Shown here: in pieces, positions 23,201 to 33,414 of the stretch | How the letters are laid out: every line of letters starts with the position of its first letter | Position numbering within the stretch: the first letter of the stretch is position 1 | DNA from: Medicago truncatula | Taxonomy: Eukaryota; Streptophyta; Magnoliopsida; Fabales; Fabaceae | Reading direction: 5' to 3' | Length of the DNA stretch: 64,000 nucleotides | Assembly (NCBI RefSeq): GCF_003473485.1 | Contig: NC_053044.1 | Span: 50,880,091-50,944,090, forward strand | The notes under the pieces: generated by a model | Seen by the model: only the letters and a program-made list of their open reading frames with translations | What the model was told of the DNA's origin: nothing | Database searches by the model: none | Position numbers and translations under genes: made by a program

Positions 23201-23797
23201 TCATTAGTCTCTTATGTTCCTTGATTCTGGAATGGAAAAAGGCAACAAAGATATATTGTTTGGACTTTGGAGTTCAGCACTCATCAATAGTAGGATTGAT
23301 TGGTGCTCTCGTTCGTTGATCTAACATGTTTGTTTTACAAACATAGTACTAGTGCAAATCACTGCATGAACTCCTCTCTACTGATAATTTCATTACATGG
23401 GTTGTTAGAGTTTCGTACCCTTAGTGTTGCTCTTATTATTGATAACACATGTCTATGGTCTTATTATTGATAACACGTGTCTATGTAGGTTTTTTTTAAC
23501 TTTTATTTATTTAATTAAAAGAAAGGACATAGCTTCTACATTCACGTTTTCTGGACTGTACTGAAGTATGTAACTAGGATGGATTGTAGCTATAGTTTAT
23601 CTTGGCTTTTGACTACTTAAAAAAGTGTTGAGAATAGCTGCCCAAGTACATCACATGAATACTCTTGAGTACCAAATCGTGTGTGCTGCAGCTGAAAATT
23701 CATTGCTAACTGTTTTCCTGCTTTTGGTTTATTTCAGGGGCGAGCAAAGCTGGGCGGCAAGCCGTTGTTCGTCTTAGTTGAAGGAGAAGGAGCCTGA
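20265..23797 (+). CDS. APT1: Adenine phosphoribosyltransferase, six exons
   Basis: Exons 20265-20532, 20607-20717, 21779-21871, 22102-22251, 22779-22837 and 23738-23797, all with GT-AG borders and consistent phase, total 246 residues. The enzyme converts adenine plus PRPP to AMP (purine salvage) and in plants also takes cytokinin bases. The core carries [33 protein letters not shown] and the PRPP-binding signature [13 protein letters not shown]. The first ATG gives a 62-residue Ser/Leu/Arg-rich extension that looks like an organelle transit peptide. The ATG at 20451 (MASKDSQ) gives a 184-residue form of the usual cytosolic length. Either or both may be used. Intron 2 contains an LTR-type remnant (21150-21600). 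Confidence 0.95.
21150..21600 (+). mobile_element. TRIM-like or copia-type LTR retrotransposon remnant in APT intron 2
   Basis: Two direct-repeat arms, about 21151-21233 and 21497-21597, share ATTGAAGTTGTA and TTTTGGGATGAGATCCAA and end in TTAACA. The first is followed at once by TGGTATCAGAGCC, complementary to initiator methionine tRNA (a primer-binding site). The interior of roughly 260 bp has no coding capacity. This is the layout of a terminal-repeat retrotransposon in miniature. A short relative of the arm (TTGGTGCTCTCGTTCGTTGA) lies at about 23300 in intron 5. Confidence 0.6.
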
Positions 23798-24940
23798 TAT
23801 TTGTTGCTGTGATTATGTTCTAGTTATTGACCATTTGAGCTGGCTCTTTTTTTGAGCATTATTGGTGATTTTAGATGGGATTAAATGCTGAAAGCTCGAG
23901 CGTTTGTGAGCTCAGTTCACATTAAGGGCTATTTTTAAAATAAAAATATTATGTGTTTTTTTATTAAAAGAATCAACAGACAGGTCAGGCTCGAACTGTA
24001 TGTAACATTATCCTATTTTATAATATTGAAGACTTAATTGTTTGCTTGCCATTTGGTGGCTGAAGATCCCTATGTTATGGGTTTACTTTAATGATGGGGT
24101 GTAATGAGCATGCAACAAGGATGGATGCACCACCGGTGATAAAAAAAATTGTGTGCGAATAAACTACCAATGTTATTTGATATGCTATATCAAATTTGAT
24201 CTTGCTTTGTGCCTTCTTCCCTAACCAAATTGGCTGTTGGCATCGTACCATCCTCTTAAACCGTACTGTGATTAAGGTTCTGATTGTGAGTTGGGAGGGA
24301 ATGGGCGGGTAAGACTTTTGCGGGAGGGGAGTCAATAGAAAATTAGAAAAAGTCTTTCATCTTTGTTTAGACTAATTTTTTTAGAGAATGATAAATGAAT
24401 GTTTATGGTGTGTATGTATTTTTTTATCTTGTGAGTATTATACAACAAAGGTTTAATTTAAAGAATTTATCTAAGCTCTCCAAAATCTTTTTACAATACA
24501 ATTTTGAAGGGATTTTTTATTATGAAGAAGAAAAAAAACTGCTCAAAACTATCCTCTCCCAAAACCCTTCAACCCTTCCACTTTTCCATTTTCCTCTCTT
24601 TCTTTTTCTTCAAACCTGCAAACCGAGTCTACATATCTCTCGTTGGTTGAGAATGTCTTCAGGAAAACATGTTTCATACTTGATATCAAAAGAAGTGGTT
24701 GAAACTTGAACACAAATAAAAGAGACTTACCAAAGAAGAAAGTGAATACAGATATGAAGTGTCCATCATATTGCGCGTGCGGACACACATATATACTTCT
24801 AATATAGGACGTTGAGGGGCGTGTGCTACTATATTTTGTCATTCTAATTCTACTCCTGATACAGCCCTAGACGATGTGACTCTTTAGTAGTATAGTAAAA
24901 CCATTTTTTTTTTTGGTTATTATAGTTGAGCATTCCTTAA
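23798..24940. other. Intergenic; contains a diverged TIR element at about 24283-24622
   Basis: The part at 24283-24622 has G-rich left and C-rich right ends and internal blocks shared with the element at 9150-9559. It is more decayed, and the pairing of its ends is weak. No gene was seen. Confidence 0.4.
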
Positions 24941-25561
24941 TATGATTAACACGAAACGAAATTTAATATTGAAATACATTATTTATTAGTACTCCCTCCG
25001 ATCCTATTTACAAGAGACAATTTACTTTTTAGATACATTAAATAATTTATGTATTTGGTTTAGGTTCTTGACTAGATACATACATTATTTAATGTATCTA
25101 AAAACTCAACTTTCTATTGTAAATAGGACCGGAAGGAGTATATGCTAACGCCTAACGAGAACCTCGGAATGATTGATCCAAGGAAACAGGAGGGATATTC
25201 TTGGTTGGCATGTCGGCCTTGGATCACTTAAAGAATGTTAGACTAATCCCCACGATGTGGCTGTCCATGGACCAATTTAATCTTGTTTATTTCCATTTCA
25301 TACATAATTCTCTCAGTTAATTTCTACATTGTTAATCTAAGTATTGTGAATCATGATTGTTCAAAAAAAAGTATTGTGAATCATGGAATCCTAAAAAAAA
25401 AAAAAAAAAAACTCTAATTGATTGACAATGCTGTAATACTAAGTTATAGTCATTTCCCAATTATTATTAAATGTACTTAGACCTCGAGTTGTCCTTGGAT
25501 GATACATTGCTTTAGTTAAATTTGGCTCCCCTATAAGTTGTGTTGCTTGCCTGCTATTGAA
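24940..25561 (+). repeat. Diverged upstream-region copy A of the bHLH promoter
   Basis: Aligns by eye, in the same order and orientation, with copy B (28490-30222). Shared blocks include GAAATACATT, TATGCTAAC, GGAATGATTG, GTTAGACTAA/GCCAGACTAA with CCCCACGATGTGGC, AATCTTGTTTATTTCCAT, TCATTTCCCAATTATTATT and TTTGGCTCCCCTATNAGTTG. It holds a Stowaway MITE that copy B lacks. No bHLH coding sequence follows it. Confidence 0.7.
24992..25138. mobile_element. Stowaway-type MITE in copy A
   Basis: CTCCCTCCGATCCTATTTAC at the left and complementary GTAAATAGGACCGGAAGGAG at the right, with flanking TA on both sides (24990-24991, 25139-25140). Copy B at about 28538-28548 has the uninterrupted sequence ATTAGTGTATGCTAAC, an empty site. 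Confidence 0.85.
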
Positions 25562-25824
25562 CGAAGATGAAGCTGAACTTTTCACAGTGCAATCCCTCTT
25601 GTATATGTAGGGAATGAAGTAGTAGAGAATTAAAAAAAAAAACAGGAAAATACAAAGGAAAGCTAAAAAAGAGAAACTAACTATTAACTAAGTGGATAGA
25701 TAATTAACGATCTAAACAAACTCTAAAACAACCTGATTTGAATAATAGCAAACTTATTAAGTACATTTAACACAACTCATGTGCATACTGGCTCATGTTA
25801 CAAATGCAGTCACACAAGGGTTTA

Positions 25825-26328
25825 AGGTTTAAATATGTTTTTGGTCCCTGTAAATATACTAATTTTTCGTTTTAGTCCCTCTAAAATTTTCCTTCAACTT
25901 TTAGTCCCTAAAAGATTTTCCATCTTCACTTTTGGTCCCTCTTTTAAAATAAACTCATATGTAGGATTTATATTTTTGAATAAAATTTTGCAGAAAAACT
26001 CATAATATTATAAGAATCTCTACAAAAAAAAACTAGAATTTTTTAACAAAACATGAATTTAATATGAATTTTTATATGTTTTATGATTAAATATTCATAA
26101 TTAATTTATGTTTTGTTAAAAAATTATAATTTTTTGGGGGAATTTTTTTTACGATATTCTACACATTTATGCATAACTTCATTAAAAAAAAATACAAAAA
26201 TTAACTTAAAAATAGGGACCAAAAGTAGTGATTGAAATTTTATAGGGACTAAAAGTTGAAGGAAAATTTTAGAGGGACTAAAACGAAAAGTTGATATACT
26301 TATAGGGACCAAAAACATATTTAACCCT
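25825..26328. mobile_element. MULE-like foldback element with GGTCCCT repeats
   Basis: Left AGGTTTAAATATGTTTTTGG pairs with right, reverse-complemented AGGGTTAAATATGTTTTTGG, and complementarity continues for about 120 bp through TTTTCGTTTTAGTCCCT and CTTCAACTTTTAGTCCCT. No clear target duplication. It ends about 70 bp from the F-box stop codon, so it may lie in that gene's 3' UTR. Confidence 0.65.
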
Positions 26329-26397
26329 ATAATTAAATATCAAGAAAATGGCATGTGATAGTATTTTACAACCTCGTTCTTCTTATTTCTTCATCTT

Positions 26398-27534
26398 TTA
26401 AGCTTGCTCATTGTCACCGGGAAGTGAAAGCAGAGACTCTGTGTACATAACCACTTGGCATCCACATGGATCGTTACAATAGGAACGATGCTCTAACAAC
26501 TGTCCTTTGTCATTATACTTAACCAATCCGGTATCATCATCTGTTCCAATAATATCACCACTTTTTGTAGAGGTTAAGGGGTAAAAGTACTGAGAGGGAA
26601 TGCCATCAATAGGAAGAACAAGAGTCTTTTCCCAAGACGAATTAACTTTGTATTCTTTCATCACCCATATTTCAACTATATCATTATGACAATCCAGAAC
26701 CCTTAGACTAAGAAATTCTCCAAATACCCACAAACCACAATTGGTAGGTTCATGGTCAAAATCATCTGGCAAATTCACATCTAAAAATTTTCTTTCCATT
26801 AAATCAAATGCAGCAATAACATTCATGGATATATCATGACGAAAAGCCAACCAATAAATAGCCCCATTGAAGAGCCACCCTACTCTAGGATCATCACATG
26901 AATTCATATAAGGGAAGTGAGTACCAGTAGTACACTCAATTTCTTTCCATGCATTAGCTCTCAACGAAAAAAACTCTAAGTGTGATAAAAAATTAGCTGA
27001 GTTTGGATCATCGGACATTAAAACCACTAAGTAATCATCTGTTAACTCGTCATACCCAAACCAATAAAAATAATTTGCATCTACATTGGAACCAAAAGGA
27101 GGCAAAGGTATTTGTTTGTGAACTCCAGTGGATGGATTCCATATGTAGATGTTTGAAGAACAACTTAAAAGTATAAACCCTCTACATGAACCTTTAATTT
27201 CAAGATTATACTCAGATTGGGGAAGCAAAAAATTAAGGTTCGGTGAAGTAGAAGCACTATCATCATTAAGTGACGCTTCTAAATCTATTGATCGAACGTC
27301 AAGGGTTGATGTTATAAACACAATTCTACGAGTGTGTGCGGCGGTAAGTTCAAAATGTGTTTTTGCAAAGAGAGGATCAGAGATAAGAGAAAACCATGAC
27401 TTAGAAATGCACTTGAAGCGTACAAGAGACTTCACCGGCAACCTCACCAAGATCTGGATTATCAATTCAAGAGGTAGATACAAGATCTCCGTCTCAATAA
27501 GTCTTCCTCCTCCTTTACCACCGTTCTTTGTCAT
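26398..27534 (-). CDS. F-box protein with F-box-associated (FBA) domain
   Basis: Intronless, 378 residues, starting at MTKNGGK. The N-terminal F-box (about 19-58: LPLELIIQILVRLPVKSLVR, CISKSWFSLISDPLF) is the SKP1-binding motif of SCF ubiquitin ligases. It is followed by an F-box-associated region with GSCRGFILL, IYIWNPSTGVHKQIPLPP and the WFGYDELTDDYLVV block, the usual order for the FBA/kelch-like subfamily. This family is very large and fast-evolving in legumes, so the target cannot be guessed. The frame is intact and of typical length. It lies between the two copies of the bHLH upstream region. Confidence 0.9.
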   Translation of the reverse strand: MTKNGGKGGGRLIETEILYLPLELIIQILVRLPVKSLVRFKCISKSWFSLISDPLFAKTHFELTAAHTRRIVFITSTLDVRSIDLEASLNDDSASTSPNLNFLLPQSEYNLEIKGSCRGFILLSCSSNIYIWNPSTGVHKQIPLPPFGSNVDANYFYWFGYDELTDDYLVVLMSDDPNSANFLSHLEFFSLRANAWKEIECTTGTHFPYMNSCDDPRVGWLFNGAIYWLAFRHDISMNVIAAFDLMERKFLDVNLPDDFDHEPTNCGLWVFGEFLSLRVLDCHNDIVEIWVMKEYKVNSSWEKTLVLPIDGIPSQYFYPLTSTKSGDIIGTDDDTGLVKYNDKGQLLEHRSYCNDPCGCQVVMYTESLLSLPGDNEQA

Positions 27535-28490
27535 CGTTCTGGTCAACTTGATTTAGTTGGTAGGATGATAATGAACAACTTGCCATTCATGAATTGTTTT
27601 TTTCCTGAGATTCATGCAAATGAAGGAATTCAGAATAGCTTCGCACATATGAATGAGTATATGTAGAAATTCAGAATGGAAATAACTGTAAAAGTATACT
27701 TACACTAGCTTTGCATCAAAGTTCCAAAGCTTGGCCATCTGTTGAAATTATAAAGATCGCATGAACCCTTTAATTGGGTTTTTTAACCATTAAGTTTGAT
27801 CAATAGTTTGGAAAGGAAAAAAAAATTGTTTCATGTTGTTAAGCCATGGTTTTTGTCTATACTCTCTGCCACAGACACAAGACTCATAGTGCCACCATGA
27901 ATTAATATTATATGAATTTGCATTTATTTTTATAATAGCATGAATTTTTAAGACGCGTGGAAATGAATGGAAGTATGAGGATCGGCGTAGTCTAAGGATG
28001 TTGCAAAAGTGACTTTTCGTCTGTTCCAAGGCAGCTACAACCATGCATGAGCATTTTGTTGACATGTTCTACTTTAGCCTGCATTATTATAATATCGAGG
28101 AGATTGTTTGGTTGATGTGGAATTTGTATTTTGGCCTGTAGTAGTGTGTAAGACTTTACTATAACATAGGTATTTGTTGGAGAAGTTATGAAACAACAAA
28201 ATAATGTTGAAAAATGCTCGCAACATTGATTTTTTAACATTTTCTCTAACATTCATTTTTTATAAGATGAACTCAATGTATATCCCACTGCTTTGTGTGA
28301 GTTCAATTTTCAGTTTATTTTCATAATTCAAGATAATTTATAAAAACGGTTTATAACTTATAAAAAAATAATTAAACTTTTATCTTTTATTATTAAAATA
28401 ACATGAACACTCATTCTGTAAGATGCTGCAGATGTAGTTTTAATACTTGGAATACCTACCACAGAATAAAACCAGATTTTGTTTGTACTA
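27535..28490. other. Intergenic, 5' of the F-box gene
   Basis: No gene supported; open frames here lack any family resemblance. It contains the promoter region of the minus-strand F-box gene. Confidence 0.4.
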
Positions 28491-30222
28491 TTAGAGCTCT
28501 CATTAAGACCAAACAAAACTCAATATCTGAAATACATTAGTGTATGCTAACTGGGACCTGGGAATGATTGAAGGAAACAGGTATGGGGGTATCCTGGTTG
28601 TCATGTCGGTCTTTAGATGAGTTAAAGAATGCCAGACTAACCCCCACGATGTGGCCGCCCATTGACCAAACTAATCTTGTTTATTTCCATCTATTCCACA
28701 CATAATTCTTTCTGTTTATAACTACATTTAATTAACACAGTGTTGAGTGTCCTTTGAAGTGCCAAACATGGTTTTAAGTTGTGATTGCGAATGCGGGTAT
28801 TGCAGCCATTGCGACACGCATGGCAGTCTGATGCTGCTGCCGTGCCCACTACGTTGAGGTTGTTGCAGACACTGCCGTAACTACAATGGCGCTGGGAGTA
28901 ACAACTTTACTAATGATAATCTAATTGGACTAGTTCATACATGACACTTTGACTTCAAACTTCTAACTCATTTATAGTTCCTAGAATTTGTGGTTGGCCC
29001 TAACACAACACCTACCGTGATGATTTCCCTCACTTATTGAGAATTGCTCTAGCTTCCCCTTAAGTTGCTCAAAAGTCTCATGTTTATAGGTTTGTAACTG
29101 ATTGCACAAATCTATCGACGACCCAATTGTTTTTTATCGGGTCATAACTCCTAATCGACTTATTTCAAGGGCTGAGCAACTTAAGGGCCGGATAGAGCAA
29201 TTATCTCATATAAACACTTGTTCAAATCATCCGAGACTTTTAACACACACCTTCACACCCAACACTATTGGGTTTGATATGTGAATATAAATGGTAGGTG
29301 ACTTGTAAGCGGAAATATTATAGGGTTTGTGGATATAAATGGTGGGTAACTTGATAGCAGAAATATTGTAGGAGATGATCCACCGGCTTGTAGGGTGATG
29401 ATTGCCCCCGCTTATAAACAATTATTCATACTATATCCTCATCCAATGTAGGACTCCTAACATACCCCTGATGCCCAACACTATTGGACTTTATGCATGA
29501 ATATAAATATTCGGTGACTGATTGCGGAAACCTAATAGTAGACGACCCAACAAATATTAGAGGATACAATATTAAAGTTTTGGTTTGACCAAATATAACC
29601 CCACAAAACCAACATGTGTGGTGATCATTGCCCCAATTTTTTTTTTTTTTTGAAGAAGCTAAACTAACCCACCTAAATTGGCATTGGGGAGAATCGAACC
29701 TGAGACCTCGAGGAGGAGCACACTCCAAGATCTCAAGCCAATACCACTAGAACAACCCAAGTGGGTCATTGCCCCATTTCTAAACCCATATTTAGACCAT
29801 CTCTCATCTAATGTGAGACTTTTAACACCCCACACGCCCAATATTATTGGGCTTGGTGCGTGGATAGAAATGATGGATTGGCCGATAACGGTGGCTCAAC
29901 GAATCTTAGCGGTGACTTCAATACCATTTTAAAATTTGTGGTTGTGTCTAACACAATCCTTTAAAACCGACTCGTGTAGGTGAGACAAACCAATCACACT
30001 TTAAACCAACACATAACAGTTAATCTCATTCATACTCATTTCCCAATTATTATTATTATTATTATACTTAGGATTAGATGGTTAGACCAAGAGTTGTCTT
30101 TTTTATGATAGTTTTAGTTACAAATCTGACTTTGAGGTGTCTAGAATAACGGTATTTTTCTACATTATCGTTCCCATAAAATTTGGCTCCCCTATGAGTT
30201 GTTGCTTGCCTCCTATTGGCCT
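28490..30222 (+). repeat. Upstream-region copy B, expanded by about 1.3 kb of repeat insertions
   Basis: Homologous to copy A (24940-25561) at both ends: 28490-28740 and 30025-30222. The intervening 1.3 kb is absent from copy A. It consists of LTR-like repeats, with three copies of a CCAA(C/T)A(C/T)TATTGGG(C/T)TT phrase near 29260, 29477 and 29840, a short inverted repeat (GAGAATTGCTCTAGC ... GAGCAATTATCTC, about 29037-29210) and a SINE. Confidence 0.65.
29638..29765 (-). mobile_element. tRNA-derived SINE
   Basis: Read on the minus strand: GGGTTGTTCTAGTGGTATTGG (A-box region), GGTTCGATTCTCC (B-box), then a 3' end running into poly(A), seen as T11 at 29639-29651. Flanking duplication TCATTGCCCCA(A)TTT, with a one-base indel. 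Confidence 0.7.
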
Positions 30223-30327
30223 TGAGTTTAGTTACACAAAATTGGTTGGTACCTACCCATCACAATCATTACCAATTAAAATTGTTTATGTTATTTATTT
30301 ACAAATGTAGCCAATCCCCATGTTAAG

Positions 30328-30335
30328 TATAAATA
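30328..30335 (+). promoter_or_regulatory. TATA box of the RSL-type bHLH gene
   Basis: TATAAATA, 92 bp before the start codon, with a CCAAT at 30311-30315 just upstream. Both lie beyond the end of the homology with copy A. Confidence 0.5.
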
Positions 30336-30426
30336 TCTTGTGTTTTGATTTTGCTTAAGACAAGTATCTAAGTACCAACCATTTATACTTAATAGCCCTT
30401 TTCCTCTTAGAAGACTTCCAAGAAAA

Positions 30427-32059
30427 ATGGAAACACTTGGAGCTATCCCTGATGATGGTGAATGGGAATGCTTTCGCAGAATATTTGACACCGACAACCA
30501 CGATGACTCTCCACCGCAATTACTTGATCAAACCTCGCTTCTGCTTGGGGAAAATGATGGGAACTTTGGAGTACAATCCATGTTTTGCTCCCCTTCTGAA
30601 GCTGAGGGAAATATTAATACTAATGTGTTTTACTCTTTTGATTCTCACATTAACTATAATTCACAAGAAAGTAATCATAGCACTCAAAGTCACACAAACT
30701 ACTATTTTGATTGTTCTGATCATGTGGCAGCTAACAATAGTGACAAAACAGAGAATTTTGATCACAGTCAAGTTCAACCTATTGTTTCTTCCACCAAACA
30801 GTTGAAGCTCAAAAGGATGCTTGGTGTGCCAGAATTTGATGTGCAAGTAGAAGATAAGACAAACTCATGTGGGAATCCAACTAAGAAACACCGTGCTTCG
30901 AAAGATGTAAGCTTAATTTGTCTATATTTATATCATATGATATTAACTCAATATTAATTAATTTCACATTCTTGTCTACGAGGTGTCAGATCAACGTTAA
31001 GAGTCCGACCTAATATTATAGGACAAAATTCAAATCCTCTCCGAGATGGATATAAAATGATTATTAGTGTCACTTTAATAATTAATAACAATAATTTGAC
31101 ATTTTGTGAGTTTGTAACGGTTTGTGCTCGTGGTTTCGAAATTCAGGTGCAAAGATACGTAAATAATGCAGAGTCCAAGAAGAGCAAGAAGGTTAATAGA
31201 AATGAGAACAAGGCAGAAGAAGCCAATACAAGTATAGATGGACATAACTCTAGTGGTTATACCTCAGAGGAACAAAACATGTGTGAGGAAAACAGTGGAG
31301 GAGCTTCTGCAGCATCTAAATCAACTGTGTCTCTCAACTCCAATGGAAAAAAAAGAGCTAGTAGAGGATCAGCAACAGATCCTCAAAGCCTTTATGCAAG
31401 GGTAATTATCAATTTCTTTATAAGTACAAATGCCTTTTGTTTAACTATTCCTCTTTTTAATCTCCATTCTGTGAACCATAGCATGTGGCCTTCTTTTCTT
31501 GTTTGGAAAGATGGTCTCACTCACACTGGCCCCTTGATGGCGTAGCTGCATTCGCGAAGCGAATGAAGTAGATAGCAATATATGTGGTGCTTATTGTCTC
31601 TTTGAATCTTACAGAAAAGAAGGGAGAAGATAAACGAGAGACTGAGAACTCTGCAGAATCTTGTACCAAATGGAACAAAGGTAACTTATTTTTGCATGAA
31701 TGTTTTTCAGTTTAAAGGGGCTTGTAACTATTTGAGAGATGTATAATTTCACATATGGGATGGTCATACAGGTTGATATAAGCACAATGCTTGAAGATGC
31801 AATCCAATATGTGAAATTTCTGCAGCTCCAAATCAAGGTAATATATGAGTCGCGAAATATAGACGATTAATAATTAGTTTCTGTTTAGAAATATCAAGGT
31901 GTGTGTATATGTTCAATCAGAATAACATCTTTTTAATATGAATGTTTATTTCTTATATAGCTTCTAAGCTCTGATGATCTGTGGATGTATGCTCCAATTG
32001 CTTATAATGGACTTGACATTGGATTCAATCTCAACAGGAAGATTTCTCCACCACCATGA
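30427..32059 (+). CDS. RSL class II bHLH transcription factor (RSL2/RSL4 type), root-hair development family
   Basis: Exons 30427-30906, 31147-31401, 31615-31680, 31772-31837 and 31961-32059, all GT-AG and in phase, total 321 residues. The N-terminal 160 residues are acidic and Asn/Ser-rich (activation type). The bHLH spans about 233-292: [10 protein letters not shown] | [20 protein letters not shown] | [20 protein letters not shown]. The RSL-diagnostic C-terminus [20 protein letters not shown] follows directly and ends the protein. RSL class II factors drive root-hair elongation under class I RHD6/RSL1 and auxin in Arabidopsis. The two 66-bp exons splitting the bHLH match the family's conserved intron positions as I recall them. 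Which RSL member this is was not resolved. Confidence 0.93.
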
Positions 32060-33414
32060 ACTTAAAATGAAACCTGTTTATGAGTGATATTAGATTTAAG
32101 AACTTAGCTCATTTACATATTATCATGCATTAAGTATAATCTAATGATTTGGAAATCCTATCTATTTTTATATAGGATTTGCAAATTATTTAGTTTCTGA
32201 ATAATTATTTTCTATTCTGTAGTTTTTAAGTGTTCCAATTTCCAAACAAGATGATTTGTGTTGCAAAATTTATGTCTCATGTTGCATAAAACATTGTCAA
32301 GTATGCAGTTGTAGGACTTTCAAGTTTTTGGTCAAAATAAAATATTACTAGCTTATACATCCTTTTGTAGACCACGCAATGCTTGTATGAATGGGAATGA
32401 CCAATGCAATCTCTAGAGAAGTTTTGATCAATAACACTATTGGATTATTGGTTATACTTATATGTGTTAACATGTCATGAAAAATTTTAAATTACGATTT
32501 AAGTCAAGCAAAGTAGTGTCTCTTACATCATTTTCTAACATGAGTAGCACTAAATATTTACTCAACTAAAATTGAATCAAAAATTAGTAGAGGATACCCT
32601 TTTATTAGCCAGTAGAACTACTAAAAAAAAAAAAAAAAAAAACTAATAGAACAACACACCTATTAACTTCACGAAACACATGATAAATCGAAGTTCTCCA
32701 ACCAACTAAGAAGAAAGTGAAGAAGAGAAACAACTATTTGAAAAATAGATTGAACAAATTGTTAAGCAAATTTAATTACAAGACGTAGAGCCTATAATTC
32801 TTTCTAAATAGTTAAACAAGCTCTGACCGATGGTATAATCTTCTAATAATTTTCCTAGAGTCTCTAATAATCAAAGGTCAATAAGTAGCAATAGCAAAAA
32901 AACCTCCTCTAACATCAAACTTTTTTGTTGGTGGCTGGAGTTTGAACTTTGTACCATACATTTATTATACATTTTTTACTATTTGAGTCTCTAATCAAAC
33001 TTAAACAATTATCAAACACTTAATTGGATATTTTTATTTCGTTTGACTATTATATTCAATCAAAATCAATTTCGCTCCATTTTGTTCGATCGATCCAAAT
33101 AAACATGATTATAGATTTATATATTTTGATGGTAGAATATGAACAAGACATTCTATTTCTATAGTAAAAAATGAAAAAATGATTAATTTTGATTTTGACA
33201 AAAGAAAAGAAAAAAAAGATGAATTTGATTTTTACATGTTGTTACGAAAAAACAAAAGATTTTGTGATTCGGGAAAACGGTAAAGGTAAAACCTGGTAGC
33301 ATAACCTAAGTGACTTTAGAAGCAGAAGCATTTGTATACGGTGAACCCATCCCAAAAACTGTGTTCATAGTTCTGATCGGTGTTCAGCTTCCATTAACGA
33401 TTCTGATTACGAAA
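32060..33414. other. Intergenic between the bHLH and ASCC2 genes
   Basis: AT-rich, with a poly(A) run at about 32623-32641. No gene or clear element. Confidence 0.45.
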
